Positions 13,766-31,900 of a stretch of 64,000 nt of DNA are shown one piece after another. Source of the DNA: Dipetalonema caudispina (taxonomy: Eukaryota > Nematoda > Chromadorea > Rhabditida > Onchocercidae); contig JABVXV010000006.1 of assembly GCA_013365325.1 (NCBI GenBank), forward strand, positions 1-64,000, in the 5' to 3' direction. The position numbers and the translations under genes were made by a program. The notes under the pieces are model-generated. The model did no database searches. It was given only the letters and a program-made list of their open reading frames with translations, and was not told the DNA's origin. The first letter of the stretch is position 1. Every line of letters starts with the position of its first letter.

Positions 13766-15288
13766 CTTTTGACCGAACAAATTTAGTAGTGATCGTTGTG
13801 ACAAATGTTTCGCTTTTTAAAAATATTTCTGTTGGAAAACTTTGCCACTTTGTTAGTCCCAAAATTCAAGAATTCTGAATAGTTGAAACAATTTCCTTTG
13901 TTATTATTCCTTTCATATCTTTCCTACCTCAAAAATATTTCAGTCATGCACTAAGATGTTGATGAAAAATCATTTAGTGATTAAAGAAAGGATAAGCAGA
14001 TAAGAAAAGATGGATCAATTATTCTCAATTAATAGGCGGAAGTTCTGAAAAAAATAATTAAACAATAATTTTGTTTAATTAAACAATAAGTCCCGTAAAT
14101 CTCATTTTTCATAAAAAGAGCCATAAATTCATTTCATTTTGTGATCTGTTGACATGTATTGTGCTATTTAAGTGAATGTAACAAAATGGAAAAAATAGTA
14201 ATTTTCGCAAAAAAAAGTGAGGCCATATCGACATCATATATCAGTGTTTAAAACAGAAAGTCAGTTGGCTCAATTTCTATTTAGTTAAGTTAAATTATGA
14301 GTATTAAGGCTCCAAAAATTAGACATAAAACATTTTCACCGAACAAACTACACGTGCATAAGTCGGTAAAGCTGATACATGGCTTGCTTTCTCTTCGTGG
14401 CTATTGCAATTTCATAATCTCTTAAATAAGGCCTCGAACATTACCTGTAGTAGCCATCAGTGATTACAAATACCAGAAATGGCGAGCCAGGTCGATGTTG
14501 AGGTAGAAATTCTTGAAGTACGACATCGAGAGCATGCCCCGTATCTGTTGCTCCACGAATATGGGATAAGTTCTGGATCACTTTTGCCATTTCATCATTT
14601 GTCTATAATTTTAAATTAATGATGTAATATTTAAAGATATGTTAAAAGACTGACCTATTTTAAGCGAAATTTGAGTATTTGCAGAAAACAATATTTTTTA
14701 AAGAATACCTGCAGTGTTCTGAAGAAAAGTCTTTCTCCTCTCGACAAAACACAAAACTTTCCGTACTTATTACCTTAATCTGATCGAATGGATATCGCAA
14801 CCATTTAGAGAGGATTGCTTTGCTACTAAATTCCAGAATTGCTATTCGATGCCCCTTTTTTTCGATATCAAAGCGCTTTGCTACATTACTGGCCATATCG
14901 ATCATTTGCTAAACAATTTCTCAAAAAATTTTTCATTTCAGTTTCATTTAACAAATTTTTTAACTCATTGTTTTATGAGTAACGATTAAAAAGATGTTAT
15001 TTGTTGCTCACAAAATAAGGATCAATTCCTTTCTAAAATTTTAAAGCAAAGAATATCAATCATATATTAATTTCCCTTTATCTACATGGTTCGACGAACA
15101 CTTTTTCCTAATGTTTGCATATTCATGTCTTTTCAACTTGAGATTCCAATTCGAGAAAATTCCCAAACCTTGAACTGTTGCTTGACACTACCGGAACCAT
15201 CCAGAACGAAAACTATATCAGCACACGGTTTTGAATAATCGATTACTTGCAATAGTAAAATAAACCAAAAACATTGTGCTGATGACAT
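12737..15288 (-). CDS. Secreted VWA-domain protein, unit 1
   Basis: Minus-strand exons: 15288-15169, 14908-14774, 14602-14445, 13649-13557, 13325-13119, 13075-13016, 12929-12737; 321 residues with consistent phases. The N-terminus is a likely signal peptide (MSSAQCFWFILLLQVI), supporting the start at 15288. VWA follows at about 25-200: strand 1 and MIDAS CADIVFVLDGSGSV, then HRIAILEFSS, the MIDAS Thr in RGATDTGHAL, the MIDAS Asp in VFVITDGYY, and a late strand VQLFVATVSK. All five MIDAS positions are present, so metal-dependent ligand binding is plausible. The last 100 residues are Ser/Thr-rich with no known domain. The partner is unknown. The neighbouring VWA unit begins 148 bp downstream on the same strand. 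The TAA end is uncertain, because a GC donor just before it could join the two units. Confidence 0.78.
13714..13765. repeat. Poly-T run (52)
   Basis: Uninterrupted homopolymer inside an intron of VWA unit 1, preceded by a direct repeat of TTTATGATTTATTTTT type. On the coding strand it is poly-A. It could be a retrotransposed poly-A tail, but no element body was recognised next to it. Confidence 0.9.
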
Positions 15289-16400
15289 TGTCAACTTTAT
15301 GCACCGTTCAATAACAAATTATTCTTTTCACTGATTGATACAACAAAATTTATCTAGAAAGATTTGTTTTTATTTTTTTTTTTTTAAATATCTGTTAAAA
15401 ACTGCTAGGAAATAAAAACAATCCACATTTTTAAACACGTATCTTGCTACTACTATAATACTGATCGTATTAATGGTACCAAATGTAATCATATCATTAC
15501 GAATTCTACAACAACCATCGTTTTCATTATATTATTATTGAAAATAAGACTTTTAGCGAACATACTGAAAATTGATGAATTCCATCTCGCTTATTCACGA
15601 TCTAACCATATCTAGTTCTAGTTTCGTCCTTTTGTCCTCTTCCTACTTTTGAATATTAAGATATTGAAAGGAAAAAATGAATGGATAGAATGAATCGTCT
15701 TCATTTTCCTGTTTTCAAATTAATTCCCGTGCTACGATTTTCGTTTCTTCTAAAACGTCGAAGTCTTTATCAGTGACATCTTTCCCACCTCCAGCCTCTT
15801 TTCAATATCACTGACATCCTTTCTATTCTTTCTCTTCACCATGTTATCAATTTAAAAGCTGTTTTTCTCAATATTTGTTGAAACTTCAGAACTTGGTAGA
15901 AAAGAAGACCTCGGAAATCCATTTTTACGATACAATGAATAAGAACACTTGATTCGAAAATTACGCATCAAGATTGAAGATGTCTTCAACCAATTTCACA
16001 TCTCATCTTTATTTTACATATTCGGCTGGTTGTTCTATTATATTTGCACACCTTATTATTTCTAATGACAACAGAATGTTCACTCCAAAAGACCTGCAAA
16101 CTGAAATTGGTAAAGAAGCACTTTTTATGAAAAGTGAGGAAATGAAGTAACTATACCATTAATAGCAAAATTCCAATAACCGTCACAACCGAACATATTG
16201 AAATGTTGATAAGTAATATTGAATTTAACTTCCTTTAATGGAACGTTGATGTATTTAAAACGCTAACAGAATAGTATACACTCTTACCACTTATGTTGTC
16301 ATCAAAATTATATAATAGTTAAGTCAAGAAAAACTCATATTTTTTGCGATCATCAGTATATTGGAAAAGACTCAAGCCGGGTCATCGATATTAAGAGAAA

Positions 16401-16521
16401 ACTGAATGTTGCAACCTTACAAACTTTCAGAGGAAATGAGCAGTGCATTATGCTCACCAACTTTCCGTATGACACATTATTGGTGATCAAATTTATAAAT
16501 TCACACTGTGCGCACTACACC
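16401..16521. repeat. 121-bp flank of gap, copy 1
   Basis: Sequence starting ACTGAATGTTGCAACC and ending GCGCACTACACC is identical, as far as I can see, to the copy directly after the N run. It abuts the gap. Confidence 0.95.
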
Positions 16522-16621
16522 NNNNNNNNNNNNNNNNNNNNNNNNNNNNNNNNNNNNNNNNNNNNNNNNNNNNNNNNNNNNNNNNNNNNNNNNNNNNNNN
16601 NNNNNNNNNNNNNNNNNNNNN
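16522..16621. other. Assembly gap (100 N)
   Basis: Exactly 100 N characters, the usual placeholder for a gap of unknown size. It is flanked on both sides by the same 121-bp sequence, so it probably marks two contig ends that overlap but were not merged. Confidence 0.97.
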
Positions 16622-16742
16622 ACTGAATGTTGCAACCTTACAAACTTTCAGAGGAAATGAGCAGTGCATTATGCTCACCAACTTTCCGTATGACACATTA
16701 TTGGTGATCAAATTTATAAATTCACACTGTGCGCACTACACC
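16622..16742. repeat. 121-bp flank of gap, copy 2
   Basis: Second copy of the 121-bp sequence found immediately before the gap, in the same orientation. Confidence 0.95.
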
Positions 16743-17784
16743 TAGTTACGACTAACAATAAGACAACATGTATAAGTACACGAAAAGAAATATTTATTTC
16801 AGCTAAAGAGAGATTTTAATATAAATTTATAAGAAAAGTTGGGAAAACGAACCCTATAAAAACAAAAATAAAAATCATTTTTTGTGAAAGCGATGATACT
16901 ACGATAAAGTAATGACAATAATTTTAATGTATTCATGCCACAATGATAATATTTTTTAGTGACCTCAGGGTAGGAACGTTGAACTGAATACAACTACAAA
17001 CTTTCCACTTTTCCGCAAAAAACGACAACTGGTTTTTATAACCATGGGTCAATGACATGCTTGAAAGTAAATGATGGTTAAAAATTCGTTTTCGTATTAC
17101 AAGAAGAATGGAAAAGGATGATAAGAGAGAAAAAAAAGGATTGAGAGGGTTCGCCATGAACCGTCTACTGAATACACAGCATTCCGAATGATAAAGTATG
17201 TGATTTCTGACTTGAATAACGTCACAGTCGTTACTAAATCACAATGTTAAAACTCTCAAGCTTAAGAGAACACTCGAACTTGATTAGGGAGAGTGAAATT
17301 CGCTTATAAGCAACAATGAGAATCAGCTACCTGTCGTAGTAACACCCTTTCCATTACAATGTTTTCGGAACTAAAATATTGGCAAAATGAAAAGCCCACT
17401 TCTAAAACAGCCATCTCATAAGTTCTTTTTTACTCTTTAATAACGGGAGTTTATGTTATACATTGTTAAGTAAACAGTTTAACCTAACCAATAGCGTCGA
17501 GTTCCGATAGCAAGAAAACTAAAGGAAATTCCAAAAAAAGCAATCCAATCAGGAAGAAAAGTAAAACAAAATACAAAAACTCACATCACAGCTGAATCAA
17601 TGTAATGAGAAATCTTATGTTTTTTCAACGAAAACAATAAAAACTGAAAAGCAGTTAGAAGAAAAAGGGAAAATAAAAGGAATATTCGAGATGGAAAGTT
17701 AAAAAATGTATTTTATGACTGTCTAAAAGATATATCGAATATGTAACAGTCATAGTTGAAGGAAGAAATATATTTCAACAACTC

Positions 17785-22209
<4,425 letters not shown>

Positions 22210-22239
22210 AACTTCACACTTTACAAAGTATCCTATTCC

Positions 22240-22244
22240 TCTGG
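22240..22244 (-). promoter_or_regulatory. Possible spliced-leader acceptor upstream of rab-1
   Basis: On the minus strand, TTATTCCAG is followed by AGGAATAGG, with the AG at 22242-22241. This is 31 nt upstream of the rab-1 ATG and would leave a short 5' UTR, as is common for trans-spliced nematode mRNAs. A cis-spliced 5' UTR intron is equally possible. Confidence 0.4.
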
Positions 22245-23643
22245 AATAAGTGTCTGAAAAGACAAAAATATAGAAACAATATTCACGTGAATAATCCGAC
22301 GATCTCCTCGACAAATCCTCTATGCAATTGAATGTGCTCCAATTTTCGAGTATCTTTTACGATATGTTTCAACTAAGGGAGAGTAAGCTAGTACCTTTTC
22401 AAATATCGGCATATATAGAGGATTTTAAGCACTCCGCAATTAAACTCCTCATAAGATGATAATTCAGAAACATAATTTTAGCTGCTCTATAAATGCATCA
22501 TACGAACTTATATTTCGCGAGCCAATCAATTCCAAGAAGTGATTCATAAATATTTTTACCACAGTCAACTCTTAACTATTAAAACTGAAAAAATTAGGAG
22601 GTGATAAAGAAGTCAATCTCGATCTACGGTGTGAAATCAGAACATCGACAGGTGAACAGAGAGACGGATAAACAGGAATTTAATACAAGCGTTTCAAAAG
22701 CACCAGGCTTCGCTATAAATTGACAATGAACAAGTTATAACTTCGTGCTTTTCACGATATTTACTGAATTGATGAGCCCTTTCATCAAATTACTTTTAGT
22801 TTTCATTGACACAGTTAGGAATTGAAAGAGTCAATTGACAGTTGTAGGAGTTTTTGATCAATCTAGCTACTAAGCATCAATTTCCTTATTTCTCAAATCG
22901 TCATGCGATCAATTCCATCATCTTTTCACGCTATGCCACTTGTCTTGGGAACTATGATGCCATCGGTAACAAATCATTAGCAACCGTTTGGAAATACTTG
23001 ATGATCTTTCCTGAATGGGCCAAGTTTTATATCACATAAACCTATAGTGACTAGTGATTAAAGCTATATTGTACAGAAAAGAAATAAAAAGAACTGATAT
23101 CTCAACTCCCTTCGTAACTTTTGATGAACGCTATTTTCACAGGTCTTCCAAAGACGACTAGTTCATGGCATCTATTCTGAGAACAATAACTACAGACACT
23201 CTCTACTAAGATAAGAATCATGGAATTGGCAAACAAGTAGGATGTAAAATGGAATACTTCGATGACTGATGATGGCATCTAAGCCTGGAAGTGCTTATCG
23301 CAAAGAGAGTCATGTTTGGTATACAAATAACTTATCGTTAAGATATTTCCTTCACGACTGTCCTAAACAACCAAAACTATGAGAAAAAAGGCAGAATTCA
23401 TCCTTAATTCTACGTACAAAATAGATAAATTACTCCATTCAGAAAGAAGTCAAACTATCGAAGACGTACAACATCCTAAACTTAACCAGCTTATACCACC
23501 TCCTAATCACACATACACGGATCACACGCACCATCCCAGTCACACAACTCGCCAATCTACGTCATCCACACTATCGTTATGCCACAGTTCACACCTCACA
23601 ACTTCGCGTTATGCAACTTTTCCAGTTTCACGGTGCTGATAAC

Positions 23644-23663
23644 GAGAGAGAGAGAGAGAGAGA
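23644..23663. repeat. GA microsatellite
   Basis: About ten GA dinucleotides in a row just after the C-rich patch upstream of rab-1. Confidence 0.85.
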
Positions 23664-24329
23664 AAGTGAGACGTTGTTTGCATTGTTCTGATAATTCTTA
23701 TCAAGCATTCTCTTTTATCAATCATCTTGATTTGGAAATTTCATGGTATACAAGAGGAACAAAATCTTCAGATTCTAAGTTTTTATTATTTGATCAGAAA
23801 ATTGTATGTAGAACGATCAGAGCAAAAATTCACAAGCGATTTAGCAAAATTCATTAGTTAGGTTTTGCTTAGCAACCTGAATTAAATCAAATGTATGCTT
23901 TGGATAGAACGCTTATCCTTGGATGTAAGTTAGTTCTTTGATTAGATGATAAAAATTTTCTAAATCAAATGATTTAAAAAAATAAATTTCGTTTATAAAT
24001 TGATAAGTTCACGGATCTAGAAGTGCAATATTCCCCTCATTGATAATATTTTAGCAGTATTATTTGCATTCCACAGAACTGCATAGCAATTCAAATCAGC
24101 GGAAGGATATCCGATGTGAAGTGCATAGAAGAATGTAGTACTTCAAGATCCCGGATTTCATCTTAGATTTACACCAATAAAATGTCTTTCGTACATCAAT
24201 TTCATGTGATATCATGAAACAATAATGATAGTAATAAATTCGAAGTGTTTTATCACTTTTCAAACGACTCTTCCAATACTTGTTGTAATATCAGACCTCA
24301 CACAACTCCGATTTTGCAGGATCTAACCG

Positions 24330-24373
24330 GATTGCAATCCTGCCTTTACAAGATTGCAATCCTGCCTTTACAA
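24330..24373. repeat. Two-copy 22-bp tandem repeat
   Basis: The unit GATTGCAATCCTGCCTTTAC plus AA occurs twice head-to-tail without mismatch. Each unit contains the palindrome GATTGCAATC. Confidence 0.9.
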
Positions 24374-27300
24374 GCCATTATATTCTATGCAACAGAATCT
24401 GCAACGTCAGCATAATTGCTTCTGCTGTAGATTTAAAAAAACACCCAATTCAATGGATAATCTAGTTGTCATCAAGATCAAGTAAATTGTTGATGTATTT
24501 ATATATCCGCCCTTTCCAATCTTCCTTCTCTATTTTGTCTCTATCTCCGTAACAAGTATTGCCAATCGTTAATCATATTCAAGCATTCGTTTCGGTGAAA
24601 GGAAAGAAATACTGAAGTCGACGAAAAACTTTCCTGTTCTACTGTAACTGCTAGACCAATTACGGTAACCTACAAGATACTTCCAAATGTGGAAATTACA
24701 AACTTAACAATGTGGTGATAATGTGCTATGAATACCACTAACAGTGTCAGAGAAAACGATCTCCGATAAGACTGTATGCCACTCGGAAGAATGTATGAAA
24801 ACAACTGCGAATCTTTCATCCCATATTTTATTTATTCAAACTTCAAAAGTATGAAGTTCCGTAACGGAAATTAGGCAAGAATAATACATAAAAAAAGTAA
24901 CACTAAAACAGAAACGATAACTATAATGCGAAATAGTGAATAAGAAAAGTTGTGCAAATTTTTTTTTTATTTGATAGGACATCACAGAAGGAAAAAAAAA
25001 GCAGTTTTGAAAAAGAAAGGTAGGAAGAAATTTGAAAAACGTACTACCCATATATTCGGTTGAATATTCATACAAATACCCATAAGCATCAGCACTGATG
25101 AAAAATTATTACAGAAAATGATTCATAAAGTGTTTCTCATAGAATTCTTTTTGAAGTTACCTTCTGTATCTACTTTATATTCAATCCTTACACATCGTGT
25201 GACATAGATTCTAAGAGAAAATCTTGGAACTTCTTTTTTTGAAAGAAATCATTCAGTCACAATGACTCCTACAAACAAATTCAATGCTTCACAACTTTGC
25301 TATAGAATAACCAAAACTTTTGGTTTTTTAAATGTCAGAAAAAAGTGAAATGAAAGTAAGAGCACAAAAATCCTGAAATGAAAAACAATTAGAAACACGA
25401 ATTCTATATTCCCAAGCAAAAGAAAAAAAGGAAAAGTATCGACTGATCCGGAAATTTCAATCAAACTGACCGTTGATGAACAAAAATTTCATTTTTTTTC
25501 TCTCCCACCTACTCCTAAGAGAATTCACAAATCCAAAAAACGATATACATCTTGAAAAGGATCTTCTGGCTTTTTTGAATTATACTTGCAAATTCTTAAA
25601 TGTTGTAATGCTGCCACGAAGAAACATTTCAGAGAAAATTCAGTTCTCCGATGTTTCAGACCCACACGATTAATTTCTCATACCCTAACGATTTTTGGCT
25701 TCTGCTTTTAAGCTCTTCAGAACGGAAAGCTATACCTTATACTCGGCACCTTACGAGCAACCTGAATGACAGACACAGAATAGCTAAACCCGCAAAAATT
25801 CAATACCATTAAGGAAAAGAAGCTAAAAAACGAACATTTCGTAAGCGACGAATTTTAACTGCAAACCAATCCGGTTAACAGAATATGTGATATAGAGGCA
25901 CACGTCATCATAGATAAAGCACTCCGATAGAATAAGAGTACAAACAAAAATTAATGATGAGACTCCTACTAAATGTAAAATAAGTTGCAAATTCACGGAT
26001 TCGTCGAATAGGAGATTTTTCTAGATTGGAGAAAAATTTCAGATTTCGTATAAAATTAAGAAGAATGATCAATTGAGTGAGCTAAACAAAGGGAAACATA
26101 ATAATGAATTAAGATACACAAGAAATCACATTGAATATTTTAAAAAACTCTTCAAAATACTACGCCCCAAAATACTAAGGATGCACGAATATACACTGAT
26201 ACGTGATAAACACCTGTCATAAAAGAATCTGTTAATGTGTCACATGGAAAGAATAAAACCGGAATCGTTTATATGTAACAAGAAGAGTAAGGAAGGAGAA
26301 AAAAACCAAAAGTCTTGGAGTGTATTCCTTCCGGGAGACATGTTAAGAAGGCAAATATATTTTTTTTTTTTATTGGATTGAAGAAGAAATATTCTATTTT
26401 GGCTAATAATCGATCTATCTACTGTATTCTGAATCACGAAACGGACAACTAATACATAACATCTAAGTTCTAACCGATGACATTTCAAAGTCAATTTCCA
26501 AATAAATGAATGCTGCATTGGAATGCATATAAAGAATCGGCTGAATTTAGTTTACCCACAATATAATGTTTAAATTTTGTACATATTCCTATACATAAAT
26601 GATTTAGTTTAGCCTTTTTTACTTGTACCTTCTCTAATGCTCTTCTTTCTCGACGATACGTCAAAAGCAAAAATATACTTGGTATAGGAAATGAAAAGCA
26701 GAAATGGAAATAAGACTAGCGATTCTCATAAAATAATAGATGCACAAGATAAAATGAACAAATGCGTAGAATTTTAGCCCAGAATGATGACGCTGATGTG
26801 ATAAGCGATATGACAAATGCTGAAAGATCTTATCATTCGATGCATAATATAATGAAATTTCACTTGAATTTCATTCAAAATATTTCTGAAACTAATAAGA
26901 AATCATTTCGTGATCCATTACCTGCTCTTATAAAGAGTTCCACAATTCCACTAAGTGACCAGATATCTGAAAACCTAAATTTCTACTTATTCTGGCAAGA
27001 CGGAAAGAAGATGAGACTATATCAGATATAAAGTACAAAATTGAAAATCCAAAAGAACGTTTGGATTAGTACTTGAAGAATTCCGTTAAACAAATTAACT
27101 TGTTCATTTACTGGATAATATGGTGACAATCTAATCATACAGCAAAAAAAATGTAAGCAGTGATATAGATCTACTTGGCTAACGATAAAGGCCTGGTTTG
27201 AAGAGTGCTAAGTAAGTCCGGATCCAAAATTCATCATTTTAGATACTAAAGTAGATCCATCCAAAAAACTCTGCAGAAGAAGGATAGCATTCTCAGGATG

Positions 27301-28683
27301 GCACTCACATCATTTGAAATAAACCAAATCCTTCAAAACCGTTATTTTCATTGAATTTAGGACTGAAGCTATGAAATGTATTATTTGTTTGCTAACTTTC
27401 CTGACCTCTGAAGATGAAACCCGAATACGAAAAAGAATGAGATAAAAATCATGAACATTTACTCGATTCGAATAAGAACAGAAAGAGATATTAGGAGTTC
27501 TGAAGAATAAAGAAAGAAACAAGACTATAAGAAAAAGCAGAATGAAGGAGAAATAAGCTTTAAAAACGCTTCAACTTTGGACAGAAGTGTGTGAAATCTG
27601 TTAAAATTGTACAACTCAAAAACAGAGAATGGATTTTGATAAAAAGCCATTTCACAGAAGACAAAAATTAGGCCTACTAATTCTTTGCAGGAATAAGGAG
27701 CTATCAAATAAATGAACCTCTGATAATATTATCTCCCGAGCGTAATAATGAGGCTAAGAGCCATACCTGCTAGGAAAATCAAATTATGAGTCTGTTAGTG
27801 ATATAATTCCATTAGGCCTTCCTCTGATGGGATATTGTCTGCTGTGTCACAAAAAAACTACTCCCCAATTAGGCTTATTTGATCATATATCAACTTCCTA
27901 ATGCTTCTCATTCCTCAAAAAATTCATAAGCTCCGTTTTGTTTTATAAAGTGAGAAATAAAGAATAATTACAAACAATAATATTCCAATTTACTTTGCAA
28001 AATTTTTTTGAAACATCTAATGACAAAAAATAACTTTTAAATTCTACAAAAATTTTTCCCCAAATATTATTCAAATATTTCGTATCTACAACATTCTGAA
28101 GAAAAAGTAACATTCCTTCCTAATGTATTTTAAACCAAGAATTTTATATAGGCATATTTGTCATCAGAAGTAAGCAGTCATAGAGGGCACTCTTAACAGA
28201 TAGCACAGTCTATGGCTTAGGAAACAGCGATTGTTTCGAGATAGTTTTGAAAAAATTGTTGTATCATTAAATTTTGTTCTTTCGTTTCTCTTGCAATTTA
28301 ATTTGACCCATATGGGCTCCAATCCTCCATTAGTGGCTGCACTTTTACGAGTCTACTCATCGTCACAGAACCAACAACAATAAAAAAAAGAAACGTTCAT
28401 TACAAAAAACTGGAACGGAATATGAGGCGAACAGCTCCACCATGTGTCATTTCTCATCAAAAAGTAGTAGGCTCTATTGATATTCCTTCCCAATTTTTCT
28501 GTTATCTTATTTCTAGCAATTCGGAAACATAATAAGAAATCACAAGTAATGACCCATGATGAAGATAGATGTCATTTGTACTTAATTAGAATTACAGGAG
28601 AAGATACTTAAGGGAGTTCTCAAAAATCTTTATAGCATTATATTTCCTTTTTTATTCCCGAAAATTAAACATTCAAATTATTT

Positions 28684-28689
28684 TTTATT
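28684..28689 (-). other. Poly(A) signal candidate for ell-1
   Basis: AATAAA on the minus strand about 220 nt after the ell-1 stop. A second copy is at 28656-28651. Confidence 0.45.
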
Positions 28690-28907
28690 CTCCACGCGTT
28701 ACAGGACAAATGGATGGGTGACGGTGTACTTCAGAAAAAAATGGAAACCATGACCTCATTAAAATGATACATGAGTATAACTGCCATGATCAGACTAACG
28801 AGTAAGTAAACAAGAAATGACCAAAGACTGCTGACAGGAACTAAAAGATTTGATAAAAAAAAAAAACGAATCTTGAAGCAAATTTCTTCGAGAATTAAGC
28901 AGTAAAG

Positions 28908-31900
28908 TTATAACGCTGAAGTATTCTTCAGAGTATGGTGGTGATTACTGCTGTTGCCATTGTTGGTTAAGTTGGCCTTATCCGTAGCCAGCTGTTTCCT
29001 TTGGTTTTTTTCCCAAAAATCCACATGTTTCTTCAAAATTTCCAACTTTGATCTCAAATCTTCATGTTTCTGTCTTGTTTCCAAATACTCTGGATTACGC
29101 TGGTAATGCATATATCGCATTTCTATTGCTTCTTCTGCCTTAAATACAAGGAAAAATCCAAGGAATCACATATTATTATATGTATTTAGGTTACAATTCT
29201 TAAATACGTCGCGTATTAAAATATGAGTCAGGAATCTACGAAAATAACATTGTTTAAACATTTGGAAAAAAATTATTTACTAAATACAATCAATAAATTA
29301 ATTTGCATTTAGAATTTCAATTTAGATCAGTGACTACACTCTAATTAAGCTTTCTGGCACCAAATCTAAAACGCATACCTTTTCATGTTCTTTTGAATTC
29401 TTCGGTGCTTCGTTCATTTTTTTCTCTAGCTCTTTGAATTCGTTCACTACAGCTGATAGAAGGTTATAACATGTCAGATACTTTGGATAATCATCCTGAA
29501 TTCATGTTTAAATTAATAATGAAATTTTATTTGCGAGGGATGGAGTTGCGTTGAAAGCTTGCTAGTTAGCCAGAAACCACTACGAAACTGTAACGTCATT
29601 AAGTTGACTAAAAATATTAAAAATCTTACTGGACTTTTCCCTCTGAACAAGTGGTGTTTAACCCACGGTAAACAGAGAAACTACAGAGCAGTATTTCCTT
29701 CGGAACAAAAATAGTGGAAGAAAAAATACATCAGGATTATCAAGTCCAGGATTCAGCTGTTGTTGGTATCCAATAAAACAGATGAAACAAGCTTAAAATT
29801 TCAAAGGAAAAAATTTTGCCAAAATTTCCTGAAGCTAGTGATTTCAACTCCAAAAGCGCCTACAAAATTACAAAACTAATGAACAGAAAAAAGATAAAAT
29901 GAATATTACCAGAAACTTTAGATAGTATATTTCGGCTTCCTCTAAACTTCGTGGTTCTGGGAACTCCTTCAACCAATCACGACTAGTTTGTGGTACGGAA
30001 ATAGGTGATAAATCAGCGTTTGTAGAACTCATTGGCTCCGCTGGACGTTCAGTGTCATTCAGTCCAATTGTACGTTGACCAGTACTTTTCTGGATGGAGT
30101 TTAAAAAAATTCATTTATGATTCACAAATGAAACCAAAAAAGAAAAAAAAAACCATAAGGCTCAATTCTAAAAAAGCTTAAAAGTCAATAATCAATAACA
30201 AGTCTGTTTTCAAGAGTTATGAACATTTAGAGGTTTCTAAAATACATGTACATTATTACGACAGTATAAGTCCAACAGCTTCAAATTTAATCTCGATTTA
30301 GTTGAAGCTTTCTGCAGTATCGCCATTTTAAAGTTAAAAAACGGTTCAATAGCATTAGATACGCAATACTACACATCTTATAAACAGTGGTGAGCGAAAG
30401 GTATCACGAAACATCGCTAGTCTAAGGTAGTCAGCAGAAGTTTTAACATCCACGAAGATTATATTTATTGATAAAATTATCAATAAAAATGAAAACACAC
30501 CGTCTGTTGTGGATGCATGGCTAAGTTGGCGTTTGACGGGTCTTCCGGTGGTGATAACGACTGTTGCCGTGGTCGCTTGGAAGAGACTTGAAGGGGTGCT
30601 ATTGATGAATTAGCATGAGCCTTTCGCTTTGAACTTAGCGTACTTGAGTTATTGAGATCATCATTCACTTTACCACTGCAAAAAAATGAAGAAATGATAA
30701 CAAGACCAACACATGATAGAAAAATTTATTAAATTCCATTAATTCTCGACTTCAAACTCACTAAAATGGTATCATATAATTTGAAAAAACTTACTCCATC
30801 CCTGTACTATTTACATTATTGTTAATTTCGAAGGGACTTTTTGAGCTAATACTGGAAGCCGTAGATTCTGGGGATTTGCTTTGCACAGCACGAAAAGATG
30901 AATCTGAAAATACAAACATAATGTTCAAGAGATTTGAATCCTTAATTTTTAATTCTTAAAATAAACAGACAATTTAGTAAATCTAATATCTTGCAGTTTT
31001 TAACATAATTAGGACTCAAATAAGGCCGAAACCAGGCAAACGATATATAAATGAACAGGAACTTTGTCAAATTATCGATGCTTTTATGAGTATAATATGT
31101 CGAATATTCCGCTGAAGCTCAAAAATAAAAAGGAGACTGACAAGAGCTCGTTTCATGAGTAGAGCTAAATCTAAAAATTTACGATGAACTTTTCGGAATT
31201 ATTAAGAAATATTGCAAATGAAAGTGGGAATTCAGACATTAGAAAAGAAGTATATACCAAAATTTGGCAAATGAAAAAAATGTATTTTATGAATGATAAT
31301 TTCGAAGATACTCCAAACTATGCGAAAAAAACGACCGTTCCCAACGACAAAAATGTTTCTAAATAGACTAATATTAAACAATGCTTGATTTTATCTGACT
31401 GCAACGACATCTTCTGAAATTAGGAATTTCAGTTCAGATAACATGATATAAGCTCTTATCGTATGTAAAAACTATTTTAACATGAATCTATCTTTTATTC
31501 TTAATATTCAAACCAGAATACTCTATTGCTAATAAAACATATGGACAGATTTGTCTGCGTAAAATATTAACTTTGTGAAAAGTTTTTCCTACGTTACCTG
31601 TGATTCTTAGTATGAGGAAAACGATACAAGGAGTCGACGACTAAACTTTTTAATCTATCTAATGCAGATATAACCCTTGCGTGTATACAAATAATTGCTG
31701 ATATTCAGCACGAAAGAATTTTGTTTTCGTTAAATTTTCTCCATTTTCGAAAATACAAGCAGACAACTCTCACCATTATCTAATGATAAAGAAAAGCATC
31801 AAGCTGACTGAGAAAGGCTTCAATAAAACCCAAATCTTTTCAGCAAATTGCAAAATATTTCGAATTTTGATTCCGAACACTGTTGACAAAGTTTTTGAAA

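Larger units (their letters stand above)
15289..17784. other. Intergenic region with assembly gap
   Basis: This lies between the start of VWA unit 1 and the end of rab-1, both on the minus strand. No coding exon was recognised. It contains an N gap and its duplicated flanks. An AATAAA on the minus strand at 16798-16793 may serve the rab-1 transcript, giving a 3' UTR of about 1 kb, but this is uncertain. Confidence 0.6.
22245..28907. other. Intergenic region, no gene seen
   Basis: About 6.7 kb between the 3' end of ell-1 and the 5' end of rab-1, both minus. It presumably contains the rab-1 promoter. A locally C-rich patch at about 23480-23640 stands out from the AT-rich background and is followed by a GA microsatellite. 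All open frames are under 95 codons with no recognisable domain. Confidence 0.55.

Noticed and set aside
13592..13786. Plus-strand frame with a long Phe run
   Set aside because: It is created by the 52-T homopolymer. The real coding sequence here is the minus-strand VWA exon at 13649-13557.
23379..23857. Two overlapping plus-strand frames over the C-rich patch upstream of rab-1
   Set aside because: Composition is unusual but there is no domain, no repeat structure and no splice support. It is more likely promoter-proximal sequence of rab-1.
26762..27031. 90-codon plus-strand open frame between rab-1 and ell-1
   Set aside because: It reads fairly smoothly but has no recognisable domain, signal peptide or flanking splice sites that extend it. 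Its length is within chance for AT-rich DNA.
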